A stretch of 41,637 bases of DNA, from positions 1 to 41,637 of the forward strand of contig CAYSWH010000012.1 in assembly GCA_964434775.1 (NCBI GenBank), in the 5' to 3' direction. Below, piece after piece: positions 24,929-33,075 of this stretch. The translations under genes and the position numbers were made by a program. Every line of letters starts with the position of its first letter. Within the stretch, counting starts at the first letter, position 1. This DNA is from CAYSWH01 sp964434775. Lineage in GTDB: Bacteria > Patescibacteriota > JACMRA01. Below the pieces are notes generated by a model that saw only the letters and a program-made list of their open reading frames with translations, made no database searches and had not been told where the DNA came from.

Positions 24929-26032
24929 ATGAATGAAAGATTATTGATCGTTTATCTGACTCAAAGAGTTAATCTTAATTTGAATAAATTAAGAAGAATA
25001 AACAATTGTTATTCTGGTTTGGAAGAGGCTCTATTAGATAGATTTCAGAAGTTAAATAATGAAAAATGGGTTTACAAATTAGAGCAAACAACCTCCAATC
25101 TTAAATTTGATCTGTCTAACTTTGAAAGTAAGTTGAAAAAAGACGAGACCGCATTTATTACTTATTTTGATGAAGACTATCCGGAGTCCTTAAAAAAAAT
25201 AGGAGATCCGCCATTAGTTTTGTATTACCAAGGTCACCCGGAAAATTTAAAAAAAGCTGAATTAATTACTGTAGTAGGGTCCAGAAAAATATCGGGTAGC
25301 ACGGAAGTCATTTTAGATACAATTTTGAAACCTTGTTGTGAAGCGGGTATCGGAGTAGTTTCCGGTTTAGCCTTGGGGGTAGATACACTATCGCATAAAA
25401 TATGCCTTGAAGCCGGAGCTGCAACGGTGGCGGTAATCGGTTCCGGGCTTGATGATGATAGTTTTTACCCTTTTATCAACATACATCTCAAAAAGCAAAT
25501 TTTGGAAAACGGAGGCTTGATAATATCAGAATATCCGGATGGTACTCAGGCCTCCAACTTTACTTTTCCACGCAGAAACAGAATTTTGGCCGGTTTGACC
25601 GGACTTACATGGATGGTTCAGGCAGGAAAAAAATCAGGTGCCTTAATTACCGTAGACTTTGCTTTAAAAGAGGGCAAGTTAATCGCCACTACTCCAGGCT
25701 CGATTTTTGATAATGATTTTCAGGGGAATATTGAATTGATAAAAAAAGGAATTAGAATAATCACAGAAAGTAAAGATATCATTCATTTTATGGGTTTAAA
25801 GATCGATAATAAGATTTTAAGTAGAGAAAGTCGACAAGAACCGTTCGCGAAAAATCTTGATAATGAAGAAAAAAAAGTCTATGAAGCCTTGGGTATCTTT
25901 CCTAAAGTTGTTGAGGATATCTCAATAAACACAGGCTTTCAAGTAACCAGAGTATCTTCAATTCTTACAATGCTTGAGTTAAAAGGGTTGATTCATTCAG
26001 TCGGAGAGAATAGATGGGTCAAATGTGTTTAA
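24929..26032 (+). CDS. dprA: DNA processing protein DprA (Smf)
   Basis: Cytoplasmic protein that binds incoming single-stranded DNA and loads RecA in natural transformation. 367 aa. Residues 1-75 form an N-terminal helical region. The Rossmann-like DprA core follows: FDEDYPESLKKI, VVGSRKIS, SGLALGVDTLSH, VIGSGLDD, ISEYPDG, FPRRNRILAGL and SGALITVDFALKEG. Residues about 310-367 form a winged-helix C-terminal domain (ISINTGFQVTRVSSILTML). All signature motifs are intact, so DNA uptake is probably active in this organism. ATG start without Shine-Dalgarno. Confidence 0.95.
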   Translation: MNERLLIVYLTQRVNLNLNKLRRINNCYSGLEEALLDRFQKLNNEKWVYKLEQTTSNLKFDLSNFESKLKKDETAFITYFDEDYPESLKKIGDPPLVLYYQGHPENLKKAELITVVGSRKISGSTEVILDTILKPCCEAGIGVVSGLALGVDTLSHKICLEAGAATVAVIGSGLDDDSFYPFINIHLKKQILENGGLIISEYPDGTQASNFTFPRRNRILAGLTGLTWMVQAGKKSGALITVDFALKEGKLIATTPGSIFDNDFQGNIELIKKGIRIITESKDIIHFMGLKIDNKILSRESRQEPFAKNLDNEEKKVYEALGIFPKVVEDISINTGFQVTRVSSILTMLELKGLIHSVGENRWVKCV

Positions 26033-26159
26033 GTCTAATTTTGCTTAATTTTAGATCTGTTTTTAAGAGATGAATTAATAATAATTGTTTGCAGTTGGAC
26101 AACCGGTTAGAAAAATATTATTAATTTCTTATAATTTATAGTATCTTGTTTAGACCAAT

Positions 26160-27110
26160 ATGTCTGATAAAAAAAATATTAATACCCTTAAGAAAAAATC
26201 GGTTTTAGCTATCCTTATATCTTTAATTATTGTTTCGGGATTTTTTACGGCAATGGAATTGTTAGCTCCGGATAATGTCAAACCAAGTATTTTAGTTGGC
26301 CTAAGAGAAAAAGTTGAACCTATGGTAGAATTGGAGGAAGATCAGAAAGAAGGGTTTGAAGTTGGCAACTACGAAGAATGTAGAAATGAAGGAGGTGTTA
26401 CTTCTGTTACTGAAGACGGCCAAGAAATATGTACCTTTGAGGAGGGAAGTTACGTCAAAAAAAAAGAAGAACAGGAAAAGACCACATTAAATGATGAATC
26501 GGGGGATGATAGTGAGAAATCTACTGATGTGACCAGCTTAGGAGATAGTATAATTTATACAAACCCTTCCTTTCCGAACATGCAAATACCCTATAAATCT
26601 GATTGGTCTCTTTCGGTATCTGATGAAAGATCAAGAGGAACCGGTCTTTATGCTTTGGAGTTGTCCAAGGGGTATAACATATTGAGAATAGAGATAAACA
26701 GCTTTCCTCAAACTTCTTTTCCAACTACCTGTTTCCGGTCGGAAAGGTCTCAAATTCTTGAGCAAATAAGAGTTATAGACTATTATCATAATTCAACCCG
26801 GAGCGAGGGGAATACTTTTTTTGATCCGGTAAAAGTTTATAAGATAAAAGATCCGTCAGAAAAAGAGGGTTACGATTTTCAATATAAGGCATTAAAAGAG
26901 GTTACGGAAGATGATAGGAACTTAATACGTGCCGGTAATGGTTTTATAATAGATTGTACTATGGAGTCGGAGTACAAAGAAGCGTTTATTTTGACTGAAG
27001 TTTCTGGCACGGATAATTCTTTTTATGCAGAAGTTGCTTTTTATCTTCAAACAGAAGAACCTAAAATAGTATCGGAAGCTGATAATTTAATCAAAAATTC
27101 CAAGTTATAG
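26160..27110 (+). CDS. Membrane-anchored unknown protein, paralogue A
   Basis: 316 aa. A basic N-terminus is followed by one membrane helix (about 15-35), then a LxxPDNVKPSILVGLREK stretch. A short Cys motif follows, NYEECRNEGGVTS...ICTFEEGSY, resembling small Cys-pair modules common in anchored proteins of Candidate Phyla bacteria. After an acidic linker comes a beta-rich domain with IIYTNPSFPNMQIPYKSDWS, a pattern like PsbP-type folds, and two more cysteines. Function unknown; the domain faces outward. The gene is a tandem duplicate of the next one, 82 bases apart. Confidence 0.7.
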   Translation: MSDKKNINTLKKKSVLAILISLIIVSGFFTAMELLAPDNVKPSILVGLREKVEPMVELEEDQKEGFEVGNYEECRNEGGVTSVTEDGQEICTFEEGSYVKKKEEQEKTTLNDESGDDSEKSTDVTSLGDSIIYTNPSFPNMQIPYKSDWSLSVSDERSRGTGLYALELSKGYNILRIEINSFPQTSFPTTCFRSERSQILEQIRVIDYYHNSTRSEGNTFFDPVKVYKIKDPSEKEGYDFQYKALKEVTEDDRNLIRAGNGFIIDCTMESEYKEAFILTEVSGTDNSFYAEVAFYLQTEEPKIVSEADNLIKNSKL

Positions 27111-27192
27111 CTTTAAATTTTATTGGTGGACAAAACCTATAAAATGAAATAAAATATAATTAGTATATAAAAACTTAAATAAAAATAAACAA

Positions 27193-28122
27193 ATGTCCGA
27201 CAACAATATTCTAAGTACAGTCAAAGAAAAACCTATAATTATTGCACTATTAAGTGTTATTGTAATTCTGGGAATTTTTGCGGTAATGGAAGCTGCAGCT
27301 CCGACAGATATTAAGCCAAGTGCTTTAGCTGGTTTTAGAGAAAAAACAGATTCTTCGGAAGGTTTAAGTGAAGGTAATCCTGAAGTTGTGGTTACTAATT
27401 ACGAAGAGTGTAAGCGAGAAGGAGGAATTACTTCTGTGGAAGGAGTTTGCACCTTTGGCAAAAAAACTTATAAACAAAAAGTCGATGCAGATTCTAATGA
27501 AGCTCAGGTAGTTCAAGAACAGGAATATGTTAGAGACAATCCGGAATCTTCAGATTCACAAGATATTATATCATATTCTAACCCGTCCTTCCCAAATTTG
27601 CTTTTCCCATATGACAGCAGCTGGTCTTTAAGTGAATTCGATGAAAGAAGCCAAGGGGCAGGCCTTTATATTTTGGAATTTACCCGTAATTCTGAATTAT
27701 TGAGAATCGAAATTAACAGTCTTCCCAGGTCCGGAGCAGCTATTTCTTGTTTCCAAGGAGATAGTGCAAATGTTTTGGAGGAGATTAGGGGTGTAGAAAA
27801 CCAAATTCAGGACGTTTCTGCTGAAGGAAATTCGTTTTACCAACCAACCAAAATATATAAGATTGGCAATCCCTCGCAGGAGTTTAGTCACTTATATACC
27901 GGTTTAGAAGAATTTACTGCTCAAGACAAAGAATCTTTGGCTGCCGGGGATCCATTTTATCAAAATTGTACCGATAGTGCTGAATATAAGTTTTCCCCCG
28001 TATTAACTAAAGTTGAGGGTAGTGAAATGTCTGTAGTTGCGGATTTGGATTTTTATTTAAATACTGATAATCAGGAAACAGTTTCCGAGGTAGATTCTCT
28101 GATATCTCGAATGCAATTTTAA
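27193..28122 (+). CDS. Membrane-anchored unknown protein, paralogue B
   Basis: 309 aa, same layout as the preceding gene: one N-terminal helix, PTDIKPSALAGFREK, NYEECKREGGITS...VCTFGKKTY, acidic linker, then SYSNPSFPNLLFPYDSSWSLSEFDERS and the same Cys positions. Divergence is substantial in the linker and outer domain but low in the core motifs, suggesting an old duplication with both copies kept. Function unknown. A strong terminator follows at 28168-28190, so the pair probably forms one transcript. Confidence 0.7.
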   Translation: MSDNNILSTVKEKPIIIALLSVIVILGIFAVMEAAAPTDIKPSALAGFREKTDSSEGLSEGNPEVVVTNYEECKREGGITSVEGVCTFGKKTYKQKVDADSNEAQVVQEQEYVRDNPESSDSQDIISYSNPSFPNLLFPYDSSWSLSEFDERSQGAGLYILEFTRNSELLRIEINSLPRSGAAISCFQGDSANVLEEIRGVENQIQDVSAEGNSFYQPTKIYKIGNPSQEFSHLYTGLEEFTAQDKESLAAGDPFYQNCTDSAEYKFSPVLTKVEGSEMSVVADLDFYLNTDNQETVSEVDSLISRMQF

Positions 28123-28167
28123 AGTAAGATAATTAGCATAAATTAATTCTCGATCTAGTTAACAATT

Positions 28168-28190
28168 TCCCTATTTTTAGGGATTTTTTT
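28168..28190 (+). terminator. Intrinsic terminator after the paralogue pair
   Basis: TCCCTA (28168-28173), TTTT loop, TAGGGA (28178-28183), followed by seven T's. Classic rho-independent form, 46 bases after the stop codon. Confidence 0.9.
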
Positions 28191-28282
28191 CTTGCTTTGT
28201 AAGCCTATAATTTTACCGAAAACCAATTAACGAGCAAATAGTTGAATTATTGAGACTGTGAGACTTAAGAGTCGATTTATTC

Positions 28283-28618
28283 TTAATTACTACTTTTTTT
28301 TCTTGGTTTTTGACACTCTTTGGAATCCAAATATTTTTCAAAGTAGGATTTCATGGACTGAATAGCACTTTTCATATCCCTTCCTTTTTCCGTGAGGCTG
28401 TACCTTACATCCAGGTGACTTTGGCCGGTTGATTTTTTAATAATCCCCATTTCAGTCAAATTTTTTAATTTTTGGGAAAGAGTCGTCGGGCTGGCACAAT
28501 TTAGCTCTTCTTTTATTTCAACAAATCGTCTGTTTTCCTTTTGCAGAAGACAGTCAACTATCATCAGCGACCATCTGTCTCCAAAAAGAGGAAACAAATT
28601 TTCTTGACTTTTTTTCAT
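28283..28618 (-). CDS. HxlR-family winged-helix regulator
   Basis: 111-aa DNA-binding repressor/activator of the HxlR family, dimeric. Visible: FGDRWSLMIVDCLL (the G-x-W-x-x-x-I helix), RRFVEIKEEL, SPTTLSQKLKNLTEMGII recognition helix and YSLTEKG wing. Family members such as YodB and CatR sense quinones or aldehydes via an N-terminal Cys; here that Cys is missing, but C23 and C41 could serve. It is divergent from a flavin reductase gene and the 86-base gap holds a strong inverted repeat over a promoter, so it most likely controls that gene and itself. Confidence 0.9.
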   Translation of the reverse strand: MKKSQENLFPLFGDRWSLMIVDCLLQKENRRFVEIKEELNCASPTTLSQKLKNLTEMGIIKKSTGQSHLDVRYSLTEKGRDMKSAIQSMKSYFEKYLDSKECQKPRKKSSN

Positions 28619-28644
28619 AGAGAGTTTATGACTTACTACAGTTT

Positions 28645-28673
28645 TTGTACTACTACAACAAATGTAGTATAAT
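28645..28673 (+). promoter_or_regulatory. Sigma-70 promoter of the flavin reductase gene
   Basis: TTGTAC (28645-28650) and TATAAT (28668-28673) with an ideal 17-base spacer, 31 bases before the ATG at 28705. The spacer carries the operator described in the next entry, so bound regulator would block RNA polymerase. Confidence 0.8.
28651..28669. promoter_or_regulatory. Operator, probable HxlR binding site
   Basis: Perfect inverted repeat TACTACA-ACAAA-TGTAGTA filling the promoter spacer. A third half-site, TACTACA, lies at 28634-28640. Arm length and spacing fit a dimeric winged-helix protein. The adjacent divergent HxlR gene is the obvious candidate binder. Confidence 0.8.
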
Positions 28674-28704
28674 TATCAAAAAATAATCTTAATTTGTAAA
28701 GCAT

Positions 28705-29442
28705 ATGAGTCTTCAAACATATTTGAATTTAATCAAAGAACACCACCTGCCGCTAGTTTCCGTCAAGGAAGAGGCCCAAAACGCCTATACATTTGTTTTT
28801 GAGAATCAGGGTGTAAAATATCAAGCGGGGCAACATTTTATTTTTAAATTAAAACATGAGAATGTTGATAATCGTAAAGATTTTAGAGTTTTTTCAGCTT
28901 CTTCCGCACCTTTTGAAGGTTACTTATCGTTTACCACCAGATACTTTGGAGAAAAGTCCAGTAGCTACAAGAAGGCTCTCATGACAATGCAGCCGGGTGA
29001 CAAAATTTCCGTACGCGGTCCTTCACCTCTGTCAGATATTTACAGGATAAAGGATTATACCAAACCCCATATATATATTGCCGGAGGAGTTGGTGTTACA
29101 CCTTTTCGTTCAATTTTGCTGGATACCTTGCATGAGAAAAAGGACCTTAAGGGGACACTTTTTTTTGCTAATCGCGATCAGGATTTTATATTTGGGGATG
29201 TAATTGAAGACGGTATTTCCAAACTGGAAAACTTTGAATTGCATAAGATTATCTCTCCTGATAAAATTTCCAAGGAGTTTTTAAATCAAGAGCTTGAAAA
29301 GTACGGTCAAGACACAATCTTTACCATCTCGGGTACTGAAGGATTTGTTAGACACTATAAAGATATTTTGAGTGAAGACTTGGGTTTAAGTAAAAAGCAA
29401 GTAAGAGCCTACGAATATAAATCCTTTTTCGGATCATACTAA
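28705..29442 (+). CDS. FAD/NAD(P)H oxidoreductase of the ferredoxin-reductase superfamily
   Basis: 245-aa FNR-type flavoprotein passing electrons between NAD(P)H and FAD. The FAD domain has FRVFSASSAP (R-x-Y/F-S-x-S type) near residue 54 and a GDKISVRGP strand; the NAD domain has IAGGVGVTPFRSI. The C-terminus ends in an aromatic FFGSY. There is no 2Fe-2S domain, so the acceptor must be separate (flavodoxin, ferredoxin or a quinone). Controlled by the operator-covered promoter at 28645-28673. Its stop overlaps that of the convergent NmrA-like gene. Confidence 0.88.
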   Translation: MSLQTYLNLIKEHHLPLVSVKEEAQNAYTFVFENQGVKYQAGQHFIFKLKHENVDNRKDFRVFSASSAPFEGYLSFTTRYFGEKSSSYKKALMTMQPGDKISVRGPSPLSDIYRIKDYTKPHIYIAGGVGVTPFRSILLDTLHEKKDLKGTLFFANRDQDFIFGDVIEDGISKLENFELHKIISPDKISKEFLNQELEKYGQDTIFTISGTEGFVRHYKDILSEDLGLSKKQVRAYEYKSFFGSY

Positions 29443-30302
29443 TTCTTCCACAAGTCCCTGTTTTCTTTAACATAGCTCTCAAAACTCCCGGGTCTTTCAC
29501 TTGTTATATCTTGTACATATGGAGTTACTTCTTGAGGAGGGCTGAATCTGGTAATTGAATAAAGCATAATCATTACCAAGATTTGCATAAATTTGTCACC
29601 CAAATAGCGACGATAAAGGTAGAAGCTTACAATTGAGGGGTTGATATAAGTTATTTTAGTGCCCAGTTCTCTAGAAAAAATTTCGGCCACATCATTAAAT
29701 GATAGTAATTCCGGACCGGTTAGGGGGTATATTTGGTTGTGGTGTTTTTGGCTAGTAAGACATTCGGCTCCTACCTTACCAAGATCGACGACATCAATAA
29801 AGCTAAGCGGAGTGGCCCCTCCCGGGATGATTATTTCATTTTTCTCTTTTATTTCCTGTCTATGAGTCTTAGAAAAATTTTGCATAAAAAATCCGGCCCG
29901 TAAAAAAGTGTAAGCAAAGCCTAATTCCAAAATCACTTTTTCAATTTTGAAGTGAGGAATAAAACTATTCTTATCCGCTCCGATTACAGACAAAAAAACT
30001 ATATGCTCTACCCCTTTTTCTTTGGCCGTCTCCAAAAACGGTCTGATTTCTTTTTTTACGTTACTTATAGCCGGCGGTCTAACCAGGAAAATTGATTTAA
30101 CCCCCTCCAGGGCTCCATTATATGTTTCCGGTTTCTGAAAGTCCAATTCCCGATAATCAATTTCCTTATGAGTTTCTTTTATTTTCTTCTTTTTCCTAAT
30201 TCCTATAGCAATAGGAAGATTCTTTTTTTGCAGTGATTTTACAACTTCAGAACCGACATTTCCGGTGGCTCCGGTAATCAAAATTTTTGGGTTTGAGTGC
30301 AT
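29439..30302 (-). CDS. NmrA-like NAD(P)-binding protein (quinone-reductase-like)
   Basis: 287-aa atypical short-chain dehydrogenase. The Rossmann motif ITGATGNVGSEVV begins at residue 9, and the second strand is followed by IRKKKK, whose basic side chains suggest NADPH. Further landmarks are SIFLVRPP, HIVFLSVIGAD, IEKVILELGFAYTFLRAGFFMQN and GGATPLSFIDVVDLG. The tyrosine-lysine catalytic pair of classical SDRs is absent. Relatives include QOR2/YtfG, which reduces quinones, and NmrA redox sensors. It lies 11 bases after a MarR-type gene, so they form a two-gene operon. ATG start. Confidence 0.85.
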   Translation of the reverse strand: MHSNPKILITGATGNVGSEVVKSLQKKNLPIAIGIRKKKKIKETHKEIDYRELDFQKPETYNGALEGVKSIFLVRPPAISNVKKEIRPFLETAKEKGVEHIVFLSVIGADKNSFIPHFKIEKVILELGFAYTFLRAGFFMQNFSKTHRQEIKEKNEIIIPGGATPLSFIDVVDLGKVGAECLTSQKHHNQIYPLTGPELLSFNDVAEIFSRELGTKITYINPSIVSFYLYRRYLGDKFMQILVMIMLYSITRFSPPQEVTPYVQDITSERPGSFESYVKENRDLWKN

Positions 30303-30313
30303 ATTTTTTTAAT

Positions 30314-30745
30314 TTAATTGCCCTTAAAATAGGCTTTATTTAATAATTTTTGCAGAGTGTCCTTTTCCTCGTTTGAAAACTCCGAGAACACTTGCCTGCA
30401 AAATCCGTCATAAATTTCAAAGGCCTTCAAAAACTCTTTTTGACCTGTTTTGGTTAGTTCTACTTTCCAAGAGCGTCTATCCCTTTTTACTTCCTTAACC
30501 AAGCTTTTTTCAATCAGTTTGTTAAGTTGTTTACTCACTGCCGGCTGAGATATTTTGAGCATTCTGGCGATTTTTTCTTGAGCAAAGGATTGATCTTGGA
30601 TTATTACCTGCAAAATTAACAGCTGGGTTAAAGTTAGTTCTGTCTCTTTTCTAATAAGGTTATCTGCTTCAGAATTAATCTTTAGGGTGAGTTTTTCTAG
30701 ACCAACCACCAGCTCTTTAATTTTAGGATCTGTAGGAACAAACAT
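30314..30745 (-). CDS. MarR-family transcriptional regulator
   Basis: 143-aa dimeric winged-helix repressor. The N- and C-terminal helices form the dimer interface. The DNA-reading part is FAQEKIARMLKISQPAVSKQLNKLIEKSLV followed by the wing KRDRRSWKVELTKTG. MarR proteins usually respond to phenolic compounds or oxidants and repress their own operon. Two palindromic sites directly upstream (30751-30779) and the co-transcribed NmrA-like gene fit that model. It has a single cysteine (in the FCRQVF helix), so thiol sensing is possible but not indicated. Confidence 0.93.
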   Translation of the reverse strand: MFVPTDPKIKELVVGLEKLTLKINSEADNLIRKETELTLTQLLILQVIIQDQSFAQEKIARMLKISQPAVSKQLNKLIEKSLVKEVKRDRRSWKVELTKTGQKEFLKAFEIYDGFCRQVFSEFSNEEKDTLQKLLNKAYFKGN

Positions 30746-30750
30746 AAATC

Positions 30751-30779
30751 TATAACTAGTTATAGTATAACTGATTATA
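30751..30779. promoter_or_regulatory. Two adjacent MarR-type operators
   Basis: A perfect 14-bp palindrome TATAACTAGTTATA (30751-30764) and a one-base-off copy TATAACTGATTATA (30766-30779), starting 15 bp apart, about one and a half helical turns. They lie 6 to 34 bases before the MarR ATG, where a bound repressor would block transcription or initiation. Confidence 0.8.
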
Positions 30780-30813
30780 AAATCTTGTCAACCAACTATT
30801 TACAAGAACTTGA

Positions 30814-31278
30814 TTATTTGAGTTTTAGCTCCTCTCCGTACCAACTTATAGTTTTTTTCTCCTTATTAAATTCAAATTTTTCAATCTCTTCATCTTTTTT
30901 TGAAGGGCAGCCGTTAACATGACAGTTTAAATTTTCAGGTCTTTTCTCTAAGCCGTAAACTTCTAGGGGGTTGTTTGTATTAACTAGAAATACGTGAGTA
31001 GTTTCACCTCCACATCTCATTCCAAAGTGGTACTGTAGAAACTTGATACCCTCTTCACTCTTGCAAGAACCAAAAGAACCTCCATAATCGGCGTACTTAA
31101 CATGAATTTGATAAGAAGGGTTATTTTCTTCTTGGAAAACCGCCAATAATTTGTAAGTTCCGGGTGTGTTTAGAAAAAACAAAAAGGCACCGAAGGTCAA
31201 AAATATTATTAAGCTAAACACTACAACCAGAGCCGAGACTGTATAAATAGCGTACTTTTTTGTCTTTGGAGAATTCAT
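30814..31278 (-). CDS. Unknown single-helix membrane protein
   Basis: 154 aa with a basic N-terminus (KTKKY), one strong membrane helix (about 12-36) and an outer domain of about 115 residues holding four cysteines (GSCKSEEG, MRCGG, LNCHVNGCPS). The cysteines suggest disulfides outside the membrane. The end is beta-rich (KTISWYGEELKLK). I recognise no family. It lies upstream of the MarR-NmrA pair on the same strand but is separated from it by the operators, so it is probably a separate unit. Confidence 0.65.
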   Translation of the reverse strand: MNSPKTKKYAIYTVSALVVVFSLIIFLTFGAFLFFLNTPGTYKLLAVFQEENNPSYQIHVKYADYGGSFGSCKSEEGIKFLQYHFGMRCGGETTHVFLVNTNNPLEVYGLEKRPENLNCHVNGCPSKKDEEIEKFEFNKEKKTISWYGEELKLK

Positions 31279-31440
31279 ATTTTTTTTGATAAAATGGTAA
31301 ACATATCTTTTTATATCATGAATGCTGATAACTGTAAAGCCGTGCTTGAGTGTTAAGCCTTGGCTCTTTCCAAAAACTCGGAGGTTTAATAAGGAAATAT
31401 GTAATGATATACTTTAAATATTTCAATAATAATTCTATAA

Positions 31441-32523
31441 TTATAATCTCCTTTTTACTCTTTCAACCCATCTATATGTGACTCCGTTAACCCTATTCGC
31501 GAAATCGTTTTTGGTAACCCCCCATACTCCTCCGGAAAAATTAAGTGCAACTGAATCTTGATTAATATACATATTTATGTCTCTTATTGACCATTCATTA
31601 GAACCATCAAAGTAGGTCCAAGTCCCATCTTTATTTCTTACCAAAGAACATTTTCTTTTATCATTAGGAAAAATTGAATAAACCCTAATTTCTACAATAT
31701 TTTGATCTGCAACCAATGCCTCTAATGCTGATTTATATGGCGGGGTAGTGTCTTCAATAAGATCATTAGCCCTGATATTTAAGGCTTGAATTATTTCTTC
31801 AGGAGTTCTGTAGGTTAGTATATTATGACCTGATTTAACATGCCAAATATATTTATTATCTGCCTGAGCTCTAGGAAAAACTTGAATTACATCGCCTGAT
31901 TCTTGACGAATTGAAAAATATGAACCTTGGTTAAGAAGATTTTTAACTTCACCTATTAATTGTTCTTGATATGGTGCTTCAGATTCTTCTTCTTCGGGTT
32001 CAAGATCCTGAATACTAATATCTGACAAACTGACATTTCTTTCACTAAGTAAACTCAGTGGATCATCAGTTGTTGTATCTCCAATTCTTGGTATTAAACC
32101 ATCCTCATCCTTTTGCTTTCTGTCATATATTAGACAACTATAACCTCCTTCCTTAAGGGGATAGAAATCATAGACCAAATTATTTATAGTATCACCGATA
32201 CTAAATCTTTCCTTTCTACTAATTCTACTCATTAGATTTTCTCTAATTGCGTCAACTGCTCTTCCCTCTCTTTCTTTTCTTCTTTTCTCTTCATTCTTTC
32301 CTTCAATATTTGTCGCAAATTCGTGTATAAGTAAATTACTATACAAAGGATCTATAGTTTTTCCATTATTCTTCCGTGAATTAAGAAATCCAATTATTTT
32401 TTCAATAGCATGCTCATATGTTGAATGCATTTTCATAGCTTCCGCCATTAGGATTGTTGCGTTGGTATCAGGATGCAAATCAGGGTGAAGACCTCTTGTA
32501 ATTGCTTTCTTTTCTGTTCTCAG
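31441..32523 (-). pseudogene. C-terminal part of a frame-broken J-domain-like gene
   Basis: This frame opens immediately after an A_AAA_AAC heptamer (32523-32529) and has no ATG near its start; a TTG at 32478 is the first possible initiator. It begins with the second half of a J-domain-like fold: KKLRTEKKAITRGLHPDLHPD, where HPD is the Hsp70-contact motif, and a helix III equivalent (AMKMHSTYEHAI). After this come an acidic linker (QDLEPEEEESEAPY) and beta-rich segments (KYIWHVKSGHNILTY, DGTWTYFDGSNEWS) of unknown type. Read with the three upstream frame segments it would complete a protein of about 640 residues. A separately translated 345-aa protein from the TTG is the alternative. Confidence 0.6.
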
Positions 32524-32530
32524 TTTTTTT
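32520..32530 (-). other. Possible -1 frameshift site
   Basis: Minus-strand sequence GG-AAAAAAA-CTGA: in the upstream frame it reads GAA AAA AAC TGA, containing the slippery heptamer A_AAA_AAC directly before the stop. A -1 slip gives AAA CTG AGA ACA, which is the frame of the downstream segment. No obvious Shine-Dalgarno-like stimulator or strong hairpin is seen around it. An assembly error (seven A's instead of eight) is equally able to explain it. Confidence 0.4.
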
Positions 32531-32783
32531 CCACTTCATCTTTCCCTAGAACTCTGTAGCGATCATCACTATTCTTTTCTACAAAGCAGAAACCTAGGCG
32601 AGTTGAAAGCCTCGAAATTAGCGTACCAGTGTCCATATTAGGATCTAATTCAGGTATTTGAGGACCCTTATTCCCTTTTTCCGCTTGTGGCTCTTGAGTG
32701 TTGGTTGTACTTGCTTCTTGTTCTCTCTCACTAGAGTCTTCACCTCCAATTGGTTCTGTTTCTGTTGCTTGCCTGTCTATTCC
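32520..32783 (-). pseudogene. Middle segment 2 of the broken J-domain-like gene
   Basis: 88-codon frame without a start codon at its beginning. It reads GIDRQATETEPIGGEDSSE, then EQEASTTNTQEPQAEKGN, then the first part of a J-like domain: STRLGFCFVEKNSDDRYRVLGKDEVEKN, ending at TGA (32520-32522). RYRVLG is the equivalent of the YxxLG start of J domains. A -1 shift on the A_AAA_AAC just before the stop, or one added A, continues the fold into the next segment with the HPD motif. Confidence 0.55.
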
Positions 32784-32831
32784 CTTGTTCCGCTTGTGGC
32801 TCTTGAGTGTTGGTTGTACTTGCTTCTTGTT
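32669..32831. repeat. Direct repeat of about 54 bp with 109-bp spacing
   Basis: The block CCGCTTGTGGCTCTTGAGTG plus its continuation to CTTCTTGTT occurs at about 32669-32722 and 32778-32831. The period is 109 bp, not a multiple of three. On the minus strand both copies encode QEASTTNTQEPQAE, but in different reading frames, so the duplication or a nearby indel is linked to one of the frame breaks in this gene. Confidence 0.85.
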
Positions 32832-33075
32832 GCCTTTGAGTAAAATTATTTAATGCTTCATAAAGATCTGCCAACAAGGATTGAACAGTTGTTTTTTCAC
32901 CAGAATCTGATATTTGTACGCTTTCCAGGACACTCTGTAAGGCTTTTATTTTATAAAATCTCTGTTGAACCCAATCTGTTTGTTTAGAATTATTTAATGC
33001 TCGAATTACTGTCTCGATATAACTTTGTAACGTAGTCTCCTCCCCGGTTCTAAGTTCTGTCCTAATCCCATTGAT
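32740..33075 (-). pseudogene. Middle segment 1 of the broken J-domain-like gene
   Basis: 112-codon open frame with no initiator near its start. It reads GIRTELRTGEETTLQSYIET and continues through a clearly protein-like helical region (LNNSKQTDWVQQRFYKIKAL, TTVQSLLADLYEALNNFTQR) into the QEASTTNTQEPQAEQGN repeat, then runs out of frame to TGA. One extra base near 33065-33080 separates it from the N-terminal piece, and one extra base, plausibly in GGG near 32782-32784, separates it from the next segment. Its coding character is clear although it cannot start by itself. Confidence 0.55.
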
